From a virus: a DNA stretch of 31,637 nt. Location: IMG/VR virus record IMGVR_UViG_3300020183_000303, positions 1-31,637 of that record; one strand, written 5' to 3'. The notes beneath the pieces were generated by a model that searched no databases, was not told where the DNA came from, and saw nothing but the letters and a program-made list of their open reading frames with translations. This document shows positions 13,242-21,679 of this stretch, piece by piece (position 1 is the stretch's first letter; every line of letters starts with the position of its first letter). The position numbers and the translations under genes are program-made.

Positions 13242-13478
13242 TTACCTGTATGCTGATGTCTTCTTAGCAATCTTTTTAGGTTGCGCTACATATTGCTTAC
13301 CTGCGCGATTGCCTTTTGCTTTTGCCCTATTGGTTGCCGCTTTCTCCGCAGGAGTCATAGCCTTCCATGCCGCATCTGGTAGGTAACGCTTCTTGCCCTT
13401 GCTGGGCTTACTATCGGAAGTCCGCCACTTCTGGTCTCCCCAACGCTTCAGGGACTCCTGTGATTTTGCTAGTGCCAT
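13242..13478 (-). CDS. Small basic phage protein (DUF5872-like)
   Basis: A 78 aa basic protein. The segment QKWRTSDSKPSKGKKRYLPD, followed by AAWKAMTPAEKAATNRAKAK and QPKKIAKKTSAYR, matches the pattern I recall for DUF5872, a small protein of phages and giant viruses with unknown function. The start overlaps the previous stop (TAATG). Confidence 0.75.
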   Translation of the reverse strand: MALAKSQESLKRWGDQKWRTSDSKPSKGKKRYLPDAAWKAMTPAEKAATNRAKAKGNRAGKQYVAQPKKIAKKTSAYR

Positions 13479-13678
13479 TAGTTTTTGTACCCTCCACCCT
13501 TTTTCTTGTATTCACTAGCCAAAAGCTGTGCCTTCCTCGCGCTCCACTCGCCAGGATCACCACCTTTAGTGCCAGCCTTGATGCGCTCAAACAATGCTTT
13601 TCGCATACCCGGCTTGGTGTAGTTACCGGCTTCGTTAACCCTGCTCTTTGTTTTTGCTGTTTTTTTCTTCATAGACAT
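13478..13678 (-). CDS. Small basic phage protein, VNEAGNYTKPGMRK type
   Basis: A 66 aa basic protein. The stretch VNEAGNYTKPGMRKALFERI followed by KAGTKGGDPGEWSARKAQLL recurs in many environmental phages and viruses; its function is not known to me. ATG 13678 overlaps the previous stop (TGATG); the internal ATG at 13672 is an alternative. It is one of the lysine-rich run. Confidence 0.76.
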   Translation of the reverse strand: MSMKKKTAKTKSRVNEAGNYTKPGMRKALFERIKAGTKGGDPGEWSARKAQLLASEYKKKGGGYKN

Positions 13679-13821
13679 CAGTATTCAATACGACCCTTGA
13701 GCTTCTGGCGCATTTTCCGCATCTTGGGGACTTTCTCAACAGTCGGCTCCTCCAGCTTCTTCTTTGCTGCTCGCAGCGCACGAGTGCTGGTCTTTGGCTT
13801 GTCTGCTCGGTACTTCTTCAT
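13678..13821 (-). CDS. Tiny basic protein (47 aa) after the portal gene
   Basis: A 47 aa protein with 18 lysines and arginines (MKKYRADKPKTSTRALRAAK at the start, GRIEY at the end). Its start overlaps the portal stop (ATGA) and its stop overlaps the next start (TGATG), the packing expected of a real gene. Function unknown; possibly DNA or capsid interaction. Confidence 0.65.
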   Translation of the reverse strand: MKKYRADKPKTSTRALRAAKKKLEEPTVEKVPKMRKMRQKLKGRIEY

Positions 13822-15890
13822 TGCTGCATTCCTTGGGTCTGGACGCCGCCCATGTCTGCCGGTGCTGTGCCAAGTCTGCCAATCTCGGCGTTCTGTGCTT
13901 GCTGTAGCTGGAACTGATACTGGCCAGCGTATTTCTGAAGCCTCTCTGCAAACGCCTGATCCTGTTGCGCCCTCGCCGCGACATCTTCCTGCTGGACATA
14001 GGCTTGGACGAGTTGTAGGGCAATCTGTGCGCCATTGGGACGTGCTGGCACTTCGATGCCTGCGTAGATCTTGGACAGGTCGTCCGTGATGTCCTTCATC
14101 GCCTTCTCTTGAGCTTCTTCAGCAGGCTGGAGAATGTAGTCTGCAAACGCCGGATTGATCGTCGCCGCGATGAACTCCAGCAACTTGTTCACATCAATGC
14201 GTCCATTCCGGTCAAACTGCAACAAGGACACCATGTTCTTCAACTGCGTCTCCGCCGTCTCTGGGTCGGTGGACTGGCTGTCGAAGTTGACCATAATCGA
14301 GAAGTCCTCGTCGGCACTACCCTTGGTCATGATCTGCGGGTTGGCGATGCCCGACACCTGGAAGAACACCTCGTCTGGCCCCATGCGCTGATACAGCTTC
14401 CACGCCAGCGTTAGCACGTCCTTCACATGGTCAAGGTACTTGCTGATGTAGAACTGCTGTTTGAACTGCGCCAACGGGCTATTCATGTCTAGCCCCACGG
14501 CAGCATCCGCTTGCGCTCGCATGGACAACTCCACTTCGGAGCTGCCCTGCGCCGGGTCTGCTGGCGGGATCGGCCCCCATGCAATCTCACCCAGCCTGCG
14601 GTATGGAACCCTCCGTCCCGGCCCCCAGTCGCTTGGTGGTCGCCCAGCGGGGTGCATCAGTGGTGGCAGCACCGCGAGGCTTGCCCTGTCGATCCGTTGG
14701 TCACGCTCCGTTTTAATCTGCATCTGCGGCCCACGGAGAATGTCAGAAAAAGTCTGCACCTCGTACATCCGCTTCTGGTCGTTCGACAATCGGGTAACGA
14801 CAAAGGGATAGTCATCATAACCATTGAGAAGCTCATGCTTCGCATATCCATCCGTTGTCGGGTGGAACACAGTACAGTAGATGCCTTCAGACCCATCCTC
14901 TTCGTCGATCAGACGTTGATACGCATAAACAACCATAACGAGGTCGTTGTCGTCGGTAATGGGGATGCGGTCGATGGTCTTCTGTTTCTCTCCGTCGAGG
15001 TAGAACGAGTCCTTGCCTCGGAGATTTTCGATAGCGGACTCCACCCACTTCTTGTCCCAGCCCTCGTTGGCTGCTTTCTTCTCAAGTTCTTGGGATGTAA
15101 GGAATGTACGCCAAAAGATGTAGGGGCTGCGCTGCGGGTCGCTGACATACGCCGGGAACATTACCTCGCCGTCTGGAGCGCAGGAGTACACCACGGGGCA
15201 GTCCACGCTGGTGCGCGGGATCGGGATCTGCGTGATACCCTTCTTGCGGAGTTCGCGGATCGCCTTCTTCCCACGCTTGTCGGACACCGCTGGGAATGCC
15301 TGTTGGATCATCGCCAGCACCGCCTCGTCGTCGTTGCCCAATGCAATCATCTCGGCAAGGTCGGGAGCTATCGCTGCGATCTCCTCCAACGAGACAGTCT
15401 GAAGGTAGGTGCGCTTCTCGCGCTTCCAGCCGACATACGACACCATGATGCCCTTCTCCAGTAGGTAGTTCGCTCCCAACTCCATCTGGTTCTTGAAGTC
15501 TGGGATGTACGAGTTCCTCATCCACTTGAGGAAGTTGGAGACGACGCCAGCACGGGGCATCGCCGCCATGCTTGTCGGGAACGCCTTGATGTGGCTTCGC
15601 TCAAGGGCTTGGTCGAACAGAGAAACGTATGCGTTGATCCGCTCGCCGATGACGTTGACTTCCATGTCGGAAGCACCCTGCCAAGGGAATGCGTTCGGCC
15701 CGTTCTTCCGCAGGTCGTCGCTCTTGCCAGGCCACAAGTTGCGCCTCTCGTCATACGACCGAAGACACGCTTCAAAGTATTCTTCTAGGTCTAACAGGCA
15801 GGTATCATAGGCATTGGAAAGCGCATTGATATTAGGCTCTCCGTCGGCGTAAATCATCGCCTCCACCTCTTCCATCGTAGGATCACTCAT
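13818..15890 (-). CDS. Portal protein
   Basis: A 690 aa protein of the kind that forms the ring at the unique capsid vertex through which DNA enters and leaves. Support comes from length typical of podovirus-like portals, the N-terminal acidic helical region (YFEACLRSYDERRNLWPG), NAFPWQGASDMEVN, the central mixed domain (VYSCAPDGEVMFPAYVSDPQ), and a C-terminal Q/A-rich helical barrel-like region (AFAERLQKYAGQYQFQLQQA). It lies downstream of the terminase genes, as expected. The start overlaps the previous stop (ATGA) without SD. Confidence 0.85.
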   Translation of the reverse strand: MSDPTMEEVEAMIYADGEPNINALSNAYDTCLLDLEEYFEACLRSYDERRNLWPGKSDDLRKNGPNAFPWQGASDMEVNVIGERINAYVSLFDQALERSHIKAFPTSMAAMPRAGVVSNFLKWMRNSYIPDFKNQMELGANYLLEKGIMVSYVGWKREKRTYLQTVSLEEIAAIAPDLAEMIALGNDDEAVLAMIQQAFPAVSDKRGKKAIRELRKKGITQIPIPRTSVDCPVVYSCAPDGEVMFPAYVSDPQRSPYIFWRTFLTSQELEKKAANEGWDKKWVESAIENLRGKDSFYLDGEKQKTIDRIPITDDNDLVMVVYAYQRLIDEEDGSEGIYCTVFHPTTDGYAKHELLNGYDDYPFVVTRLSNDQKRMYEVQTFSDILRGPQMQIKTERDQRIDRASLAVLPPLMHPAGRPPSDWGPGRRVPYRRLGEIAWGPIPPADPAQGSSEVELSMRAQADAAVGLDMNSPLAQFKQQFYISKYLDHVKDVLTLAWKLYQRMGPDEVFFQVSGIANPQIMTKGSADEDFSIMVNFDSQSTDPETAETQLKNMVSLLQFDRNGRIDVNKLLEFIAATINPAFADYILQPAEEAQEKAMKDITDDLSKIYAGIEVPARPNGAQIALQLVQAYVQQEDVAARAQQDQAFAERLQKYAGQYQFQLQQAQNAEIGRLGTAPADMGGVQTQGMQQ

Positions 15891-16183
15891 TTGTCTATGT
15901 AGTCGTAAATGACTTCACCGCCATCCAGATTGGTGCGGGAAATCTTGATGATTTTTCCGATAAGCCTGTCACGGACACGCCTAGACGCTCTTACTACTAT
16001 CTTTTCGCCATTTAGTAAAGCCTCCACCATAGTCGGGTTTTTACACGCTCGGATGGTTTTTACCTCGTAAATGCCACGCATGGGCATATTGGGTTCCTTG
16101 TCGGGAATCACCTCGGCTACATTCTCCACCACGGGTTCAACAACCTTCTTGGGTCGTCCACGTTTCTTCGCTTGTGTTTTCAT
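15887..16183 (-). CDS. Small basic protein with AT-hook-like N-terminus
   Basis: A 98 aa protein. Residues 6-13 (KKRGRPKK) form an AT-hook core that could bind the DNA minor groove; a hydrophobic linker and a compact beta-rich section (KTIRACKNPTMVEALLNGEK, IGKIIKISRT) follow. It is encoded between large terminase and portal. A role in DNA packaging is possible but unproven. A GGAGGAGG tract in the terminase's last codons may by chance act as its SD. Confidence 0.7.
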   Translation of the reverse strand: MKTQAKKRGRPKKVVEPVVENVAEVIPDKEPNMPMRGIYEVKTIRACKNPTMVEALLNGEKIVVRASRRVRDRLIGKIIKISRTNLDGGEVIYDYIDK

Positions 16184-16186
16184 AGA

Positions 16187-17788
16187 TTAGTATCCACCTC
16201 CTCCTTGTCTTGTCGCCATTGTGCGGCTGTCGTCAACATGGTCAATCGCGGCAATCGCAGCGTAACGGCAAACATCAATAACATCCTTCCACGCTTCTTT
16301 TAGCCCTTGTTCCCCAGTGTATTCCGACAACCCTTGGATGATGTTCTCGCAGTCCTCGGTGATGTAGAAGTGTGGGCGGTTTACGGAGTCCATTTCCTTC
16401 GTCGTATCCCACGCCATCTTGCCAATCAGGGCTTGCAGCCCATCGTCAATGTCCAACCCCGGAGCCGGGATCACCACCATGCCGTGGTCGCTCAAGTCCT
16501 CGATGATCGACGAGGAACCATCAGATCCTTGGTACTTGGCAGCACCTAGCCTCGGGTCGATCAGCCGCTCAAAGATCTCCTCCTCGCCCTCCATCTCCTT
16601 GACTAAATCCACATAGTCCCTGATGCCGAATCCCTGCCCCTTGGCCCCATCGCCCGGAACCCACTTGCCGCCCTTCCACTCTGCCCAGTCCCCCACGTCC
16701 ACCCCAGGCCATTCTCGGTAAACGTAGAACGTCCCTGTGGCATCCACCGCGATCCAGCACATGAACCAGTTCTTGGCTCCGGCGGGGTCGATAACATGGT
16801 ATCGGGTGATCCCCGATTTGGGAACTTGATCTGCCTTGATGACGTTGACCGCCTTGTTGAACTTGGGGAACTTCGTGTGGTGCGACTTGGTTGCCACCCC
16901 ATACGCCCGGACGAGGATCTCGTTTCTAGGCTTGCCAACTAGGGTGTCCTTGATCCGCTCATACCCGCCCCACGGGTTGTCCTCTGACCAGAAGTAGTGG
17001 ACTGTCCCCTTGATGTGTTTGCACTCAAGGATCGTTGGGATCTTGTCGTTCTCCAGAAGTTCTGCATGACGGCTTTCCAGCACCCTCCCTCCATCGACGT
17101 ATTGCTTGACGACATCCGTCATCCCGAAGATCGGGGTGAACGTGAGGATCATCTTGGAGTTCCTCGTCGCCAACCGGAACCGCAGGGTTTCGATGATCTC
17201 CGGGCCTCCAAGGTACTCGTCAAGCCACACGCCAATGTTTAGCCAGTTGGCACTCAACGACCCAAGCTCCGCACCCTCTAGGATCGTCGGATTATTGCTG
17301 TACGCAGCATACGTCTTGAACGATACCCGCGATCCATTCGGCAGGATGAACGAGTTGTCCGTGAACCCAGTCTTGCGCTTGTAGCTGATGTAGGCACTAG
17401 CACTTGTTTGCTTCGTCTTGTACTCCGATGGAAGCCAATCGTACACCGCGCTTTGTTGCTGTCGGATCGAGACTTCCGCAGTTTGGGCAAAGCAGAATAT
17501 CTCGGAGTTCGGATTCTCTACAGCAGCACGAACAACAGCATAAGAACCAAACTGTGTTTTCCCACTCCGGTTTCCACCACTAATCAACGCTTCGTTTCGA
17601 TCCGCGATGTAATGCTCAACCTTTTTCCAGTTCTCAAAGATCCATCCGTAGCGATACTTGTCGTTGATGCTGTTGCGGATTGCTTCTTCACGGAACTCAT
17701 GGATCTTCACAAGTTCATTCGGGGAAAGCTCTGCGATTTCCTCGTCGGAGGGAACCGGCAACATCGGATGTGGCGTCCAAGTCAACAT
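16187..17788 (-). CDS. terL: Terminase large subunit
   Basis: Cuts concatemeric phage DNA and pumps it into the prohead. The 533 aa protein has Walker A GGNRSGKT (71-78), Walker B-like IGVWLDE (185-191), and a C-terminal RNase H-type nuclease with an acidic residue in YHVIDPAGAKNWF (about 330) and further ones such as LIDPRLGAAK. The order and length fit phage terminases. An in-frame stop lies two codons before ATG 17788, fixing the start. The preceding gene is the probable small subunit. Confidence 0.92.
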   Translation of the reverse strand: MLTWTPHPMLPVPSDEEIAELSPNELVKIHEFREEAIRNSINDKYRYGWIFENWKKVEHYIADRNEALISGGNRSGKTQFGSYAVVRAAVENPNSEIFCFAQTAEVSIRQQQSAVYDWLPSEYKTKQTSASAYISYKRKTGFTDNSFILPNGSRVSFKTYAAYSNNPTILEGAELGSLSANWLNIGVWLDEYLGGPEIIETLRFRLATRNSKMILTFTPIFGMTDVVKQYVDGGRVLESRHAELLENDKIPTILECKHIKGTVHYFWSEDNPWGGYERIKDTLVGKPRNEILVRAYGVATKSHHTKFPKFNKAVNVIKADQVPKSGITRYHVIDPAGAKNWFMCWIAVDATGTFYVYREWPGVDVGDWAEWKGGKWVPGDGAKGQGFGIRDYVDLVKEMEGEEEIFERLIDPRLGAAKYQGSDGSSSIIEDLSDHGMVVIPAPGLDIDDGLQALIGKMAWDTTKEMDSVNRPHFYITEDCENIIQGLSEYTGEQGLKEAWKDVIDVCRYAAIAAIDHVDDSRTMATRQGGGGY

Positions 17789-17834
17789 GGGTCAGGCCAG
17801 AGGACGGCTCCACAGGTTGGGGTTGAGAATCATT

Positions 17835-18401
17835 TTACTCGATGATTTCTGCCTCCAAAGTCTTTCTTTGTGACTTTTTCGCCACACGCATCCGGGCCTC
17901 CTCAATCATCTGGGCAGCTTCGTCCAAGGACGCACCCCTCCGATGCTCGATCACCGCAGTTGCCATCCCCGCCAATTGAGAGGATTTATCGGTCATAATG
18001 CCCACAACCAAGGCCAGTCTGTCCGGGCTGATCTTCGCCAACTCCTCGGGACTCTGGGATAATTGTTCGGCTTTGTGGAACAAAAGATCCGTGTACTCCG
18101 CAGCCGCCATCGCGTATCGGTTGGCAAACTCCTTGCGCTTGGACTCCAAGGTGTCCCCATGCGTCCATTCTAGCCTTCTGACGGACTCATGCCCCAGTCC
18201 TGTAGTCCGTGCCACATCGCAGATCCTAGCCCCTTGTGCGAGCATCCAGAGGGCTTTAGCGGCAATGTCCGGCTTGGTCTTCTCGACGCACCCCCGGCCC
18301 ATGCCCTTCGCCCTCTCGCGGATCTCACCCATGAACTCCTTCATGGCCTCCGGGCTGTCGATCCTAGCGTCCTCCTGGATCGCTTGTTGGTCTGTGGTCA
18401 T
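17835..18401 (-). CDS. Probable terminase small subunit
   Basis: A 188 aa protein. A helix-turn-helix-like stretch (AARGICDVARTTGLGHESVR in essence, actually QGARICDVARTTGLGHESVR, about residues 55-75) suggests DNA recognition, and the C-terminal half is helical with a final charged tail. Being directly upstream of the large subunit, it is best explained as the DNA-recognition component. An HTH regulator is the alternative. Start overlaps the previous stop (ATGA). The gap of 46 bases to terL holds a 13-codon frame that I do not call. Confidence 0.72.
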   Translation of the reverse strand: MTTDQQAIQEDARIDSPEAMKEFMGEIRERAKGMGRGCVEKTKPDIAAKALWMLAQGARICDVARTTGLGHESVRRLEWTHGDTLESKRKEFANRYAMAAAEYTDLLFHKAEQLSQSPEELAKISPDRLALVVGIMTDKSSQLAGMATAVIEHRRGASLDEAAQMIEEARMRVAKKSQRKTLEAEIIE

Positions 18402-18538
18402 TTGCGCTTGGCAGATTTCCTAACCCTGACCTTGCCAGAATGCAACTCTTTTTCAAACTTGGACTTCTGGGAAGGAGAAAGCGGGGAACCCTTACTCATC
18501 AGATAACGCACCTGCTTTTTAGTAGGATTCTTTGGCAT
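18398..18538 (-). CDS. Tiny basic protein (46 aa) before terminase
   Basis: A 46 aa protein (MPKNPTKKQVRYLMSKGSPL at the start, RVRKSAKRK at the end) with many lysines and arginines. Its ATG follows the stop of the large ejection protein after one base, and its TGA overlaps the next ATG (ATGA). The segment KQVRYLMSKGSPLSPSQKSK resembles small proteins found near phage packaging genes. Role unknown. Confidence 0.65.
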   Translation of the reverse strand: MPKNPTKKQVRYLMSKGSPLSPSQKSKFEKELHSGKVRVRKSAKRK

Positions 18539-18539
18539 T

Positions 18540-21500
18540 TTATTCTTCCCCCATTATTTTATCCAATTCTTCTTGGTCATCTCTAAATTTATTCGCCATT
18601 TGAGACAAATACATTGAAAATTCCTCGTCATTTTGCGCCTGCCTAGCCAATGCCATCAAACCATTTCTGGTTGTGAACATAGATCCAAGCATATTTTTGT
18701 ATGCAGCATCAATTTGCCCAGAACTTCCAGTTCCAGCAGCCATTGCACTAATTGCTTTATTGAGCGTTTTCTTTTCTGGAGTTGATGCGCTCAACATTGC
18801 CGCCATCAAGCTATTCCTAACTCCACCAGTAACTCCGTGAGCCAGATAAAGGCTGACTCCAGCAAGTCCGGCAGTCATACGCAATGGTTCACCTTGATTT
18901 GCTATTCTTATTTGATTTGCATTGTTTACTTTGGCGAGATCATAAAGAAATTCAGCATCCCCTTTGCCAAGAGCAAGCTCCATTTTTCTCCGAAGGTTGG
19001 ATGTGCCAACAGGAGCATCCATTGCTTTCACAAAAGCTTCGGTGTCAAACATTGGAGTATTAGGCAAACCGGCAGGGTGGTTGCCACCGGGGAAACTATT
19101 CAGTAGTTCTCTAGCGAAATCACCTTTGAACGCATTTCTTGATGCAGGATCAAGTTTCCCTAGTTGAAGAAGTGCCTTTTCTGCTTGGGACGTGGTTGTC
19201 CCATCGCTCAAAAGAAACCTCGCGAACATATCCGGGTCGATGCTCGCGAAATCACCTTTTTGGGCTAGTTTGTAAATTTCGCTATTTTGCAAAGACTCAA
19301 GATTTCTCTCCGCATCTAACCGAAGGTAAATTTGCTTTATTGCTTTTTTGCGGCTTGCATCATCAAGAGTGCCTCCGAGCATTCTAATGTCATCGTAAGA
19401 AAGATTTTTGCCAAGCCCTGCCCTACTCAATGTATTATTGAGTTCGTCAAGCGAAAGCATCATTCTATCAGCGGAACCACCCCACAGTTCCTGCATCATG
19501 CCACGATCATACTTGACTGATGAAATTTTCACACCAGGCTTCCCAAAACCAAGATCATAAAGATACTGTTGCTGCATCATATCCCTGATGCTTGCGGTGA
19601 TACCATTCCTAGATGGATTTTGTGCTTCATACCTAGAAACGGCATCCATCACATTGCGGATCTTCGCAGGCTCCCTCATGACAGCTGAAACAATCTCTCT
19701 GGGAAACATTTTCAAATCGCCGCCTTCTTCTCGCAAAACTTTGCCAAGAAGGTTCACCTCAAACTCCATTCTTTGCTGGTATTGATTTACAGCATTATCA
19801 TAAAGAGATCCAAGATTTGCACTTGTCCCGTCAGGCAGTTGTCCGTCGAATTTGGAATAAAAGTCCCTTCTGTATGCAGACATATTTTTAGATACAGCAG
19901 CACCAAGTTGATCCCTTGTGGCTGCACCAACAGCATTTTCCGGCCTAGCATCATTAAATGCTCTAATCCAATAGTCAAACTCACGGGCATCCATTGGCCC
20001 AGTCAACCCGCGCAATTCAGCAATTTCTTTTTCTAAACTTCGCGGTATTTCCTTGCCTTCTCGTGAAAGTTTTAAAAGCCTGTTTGTAGCTTTAGAAAGA
20101 AGTTCTTGTGCATTTGCCCTTCTTTCTAGTCTTCTTTCCACAGCCTTTACAGCGGTATTATCAAAAGCCCCTTTTTGACTTTCCCGAATCCTTGTTTGAA
20201 CTGCAAAGTCAAGAAGTTCTTGCGGGTTTAATCTAGCACCAACTGAATCAGCAAAATCAAAAGCCTTACCAAATGTTTCGTTTTTAATCAAAACTTCAGC
20301 TTGTTCTGCTTCCCTAACAACATCTCCAACCACTTTGCCAAGCTTGTCTTCATTTGCAGCAAGGTTAGAATAACGTGTAAGTTTATCGTCAAGATTTTGT
20401 CTTACAGCATTAACTGATAGATTGGCTCTTTTGGCAACTTCTTCAGCAAGTTTCTGCCTATTATCAAACTGTTGTTTTGCAGCAGTCTTGTATGCAGATA
20501 CCTTTGTGGGGGTCTTATTAACATACGAATCCCACAATTCACGCAAAGTGTCTTGCGTTCTTTTCATTGAACCAGCAAACCCAGAGTTTGGCCTAGCACC
20601 AGCAAGATACTGTTGGCTTTCAAGCCCCAATGGGCCACCTATTCTTGCCCCCATCGGGGCATACACTTCCCCGGCTTCTCGACCAACTGCTGCCGCAGAA
20701 GCCTTCTCACGCTTCGCCAGTCTAGCAGCAGATTGCTCAAGTTGTTCAGCAAATTGATTGGTAAACTTTGGGCTGATCCTATTCGCCAAAAACTTCGATC
20801 CAGCGACATCTGCAACACCGCCTATTAAATTGCCAACAACTGCTTCAGTCCCACGCCTTGTGGTTGCTTTGAAGTAATTTTCTGAAAACGGAGCAACACC
20901 CAGGACTTGCTCAAGACCAGAATCAATTACAGACCCCATTGCAGTCCTTGTGGCGGCAGCAGCAGCATAAGAAAGGGCTGGGCTTTTAGTAGTAGAAAGC
21001 GTTCCAAGAAATGCAGCGGTTTCTCCCACAACTATTGGGGCTTCCACGGCGATTGCTCCAGCAGTTCCAGCAAAACTTTTATCCTCGGTTGTAAATGCTG
21101 TCCCATTTGGGCGAACAACCAAGAACTCATCTCTTCCATCAATGTTTACTGGATAAACCCCCTGTCCTTTGTACTTCCCTTGGATGTATTTAGCTCTAGA
21201 TTCTGAAGTTTGCAACGCGCCCATCGCGAATCGCTGACCAGCAGGAACATCTTCTGGGCTTAAATCAATGTTTTCTGGTGCTATCCCAGAAACATACGCC
21301 AAATCTTTTTTCTTTTCTTCAGCAACCCTTGAAGGATCAAACCTGGCTGGAGAAAACGCAGGCATTGATCCACCCATGCTAATGGTTGCAGGAGATACCA
21401 TTGCCTCCTCGCTGGGGCGACCTCTTGATAAGCGTTCAGATGCGCCAGATCGCATCTGCTCGGAAATTTCAAAATCAAGATCTGCGTATCTTTGGCTTTT

Positions 21501-21677
21501 CCGATCTGCTTCTTGCTTGATTGCCAAAATTTCATTGGACAATGTTGTGGCAAGATTTGTATCACCGGCAGCTTGTGCTTGTTCCAGTTGTTGATTGAGA
21601 ATAGGTACTCCCCTATTTACTTGATCAAAAAACTGATCAAGTTGGGATTTCTCATTCAAAAGCTGTTCTCTTGCCAT
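18540..21677 (-). CDS. Large internal virion (ejection) protein
   Basis: A 1045 aa protein, the longest here, in the place of the big internal core proteins of podoviruses, which are ejected into the cell to carry DNA through the envelope. The N-terminus is helical and polar (LNEKSQLDQFFDQVNRGVPI), followed by hydrophobic, glycine- and alanine-rich patches (AGAIAVEAPIVVGETAAFLG; LSYAAAAATRTAMG; AGLAGVSLYLAHGVTG) that may insert into membrane, and long amphipathic helices. I see no lysozyme or transglycosylase motif. The gene has lower GC than the packaging genes. The function is inferred from size and context. Confidence 0.68.
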   Translation of the reverse strand: MAREQLLNEKSQLDQFFDQVNRGVPILNQQLEQAQAAGDTNLATTLSNEILAIKQEADRKSQRYADLDFEISEQMRSGASERLSRGRPSEEAMVSPATISMGGSMPAFSPARFDPSRVAEEKKKDLAYVSGIAPENIDLSPEDVPAGQRFAMGALQTSESRAKYIQGKYKGQGVYPVNIDGRDEFLVVRPNGTAFTTEDKSFAGTAGAIAVEAPIVVGETAAFLGTLSTTKSPALSYAAAAATRTAMGSVIDSGLEQVLGVAPFSENYFKATTRRGTEAVVGNLIGGVADVAGSKFLANRISPKFTNQFAEQLEQSAARLAKREKASAAAVGREAGEVYAPMGARIGGPLGLESQQYLAGARPNSGFAGSMKRTQDTLRELWDSYVNKTPTKVSAYKTAAKQQFDNRQKLAEEVAKRANLSVNAVRQNLDDKLTRYSNLAANEDKLGKVVGDVVREAEQAEVLIKNETFGKAFDFADSVGARLNPQELLDFAVQTRIRESQKGAFDNTAVKAVERRLERRANAQELLSKATNRLLKLSREGKEIPRSLEKEIAELRGLTGPMDAREFDYWIRAFNDARPENAVGAATRDQLGAAVSKNMSAYRRDFYSKFDGQLPDGTSANLGSLYDNAVNQYQQRMEFEVNLLGKVLREEGGDLKMFPREIVSAVMREPAKIRNVMDAVSRYEAQNPSRNGITASIRDMMQQQYLYDLGFGKPGVKISSVKYDRGMMQELWGGSADRMMLSLDELNNTLSRAGLGKNLSYDDIRMLGGTLDDASRKKAIKQIYLRLDAERNLESLQNSEIYKLAQKGDFASIDPDMFARFLLSDGTTTSQAEKALLQLGKLDPASRNAFKGDFARELLNSFPGGNHPAGLPNTPMFDTEAFVKAMDAPVGTSNLRRKMELALGKGDAEFLYDLAKVNNANQIRIANQGEPLRMTAGLAGVSLYLAHGVTGGVRNSLMAAMLSASTPEKKTLNKAISAMAAGTGSSGQIDAAYKNMLGSMFTTRNGLMALARQAQNDEEFSMYLSQMANKFRDDQEELDKIMGEE

Positions 21678-21679
21678 AA

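Noticed and set aside
14511-15464. 317-codon plus-strand frame opposite the portal gene
   Set aside because: Antisense shadow of the portal gene with no recognisable motif.
17792-17833. 13-codon frame between the terminase genes
   Set aside because: Too short, and it ends in the same frame just before the terminase ATG; no support for a leader peptide.
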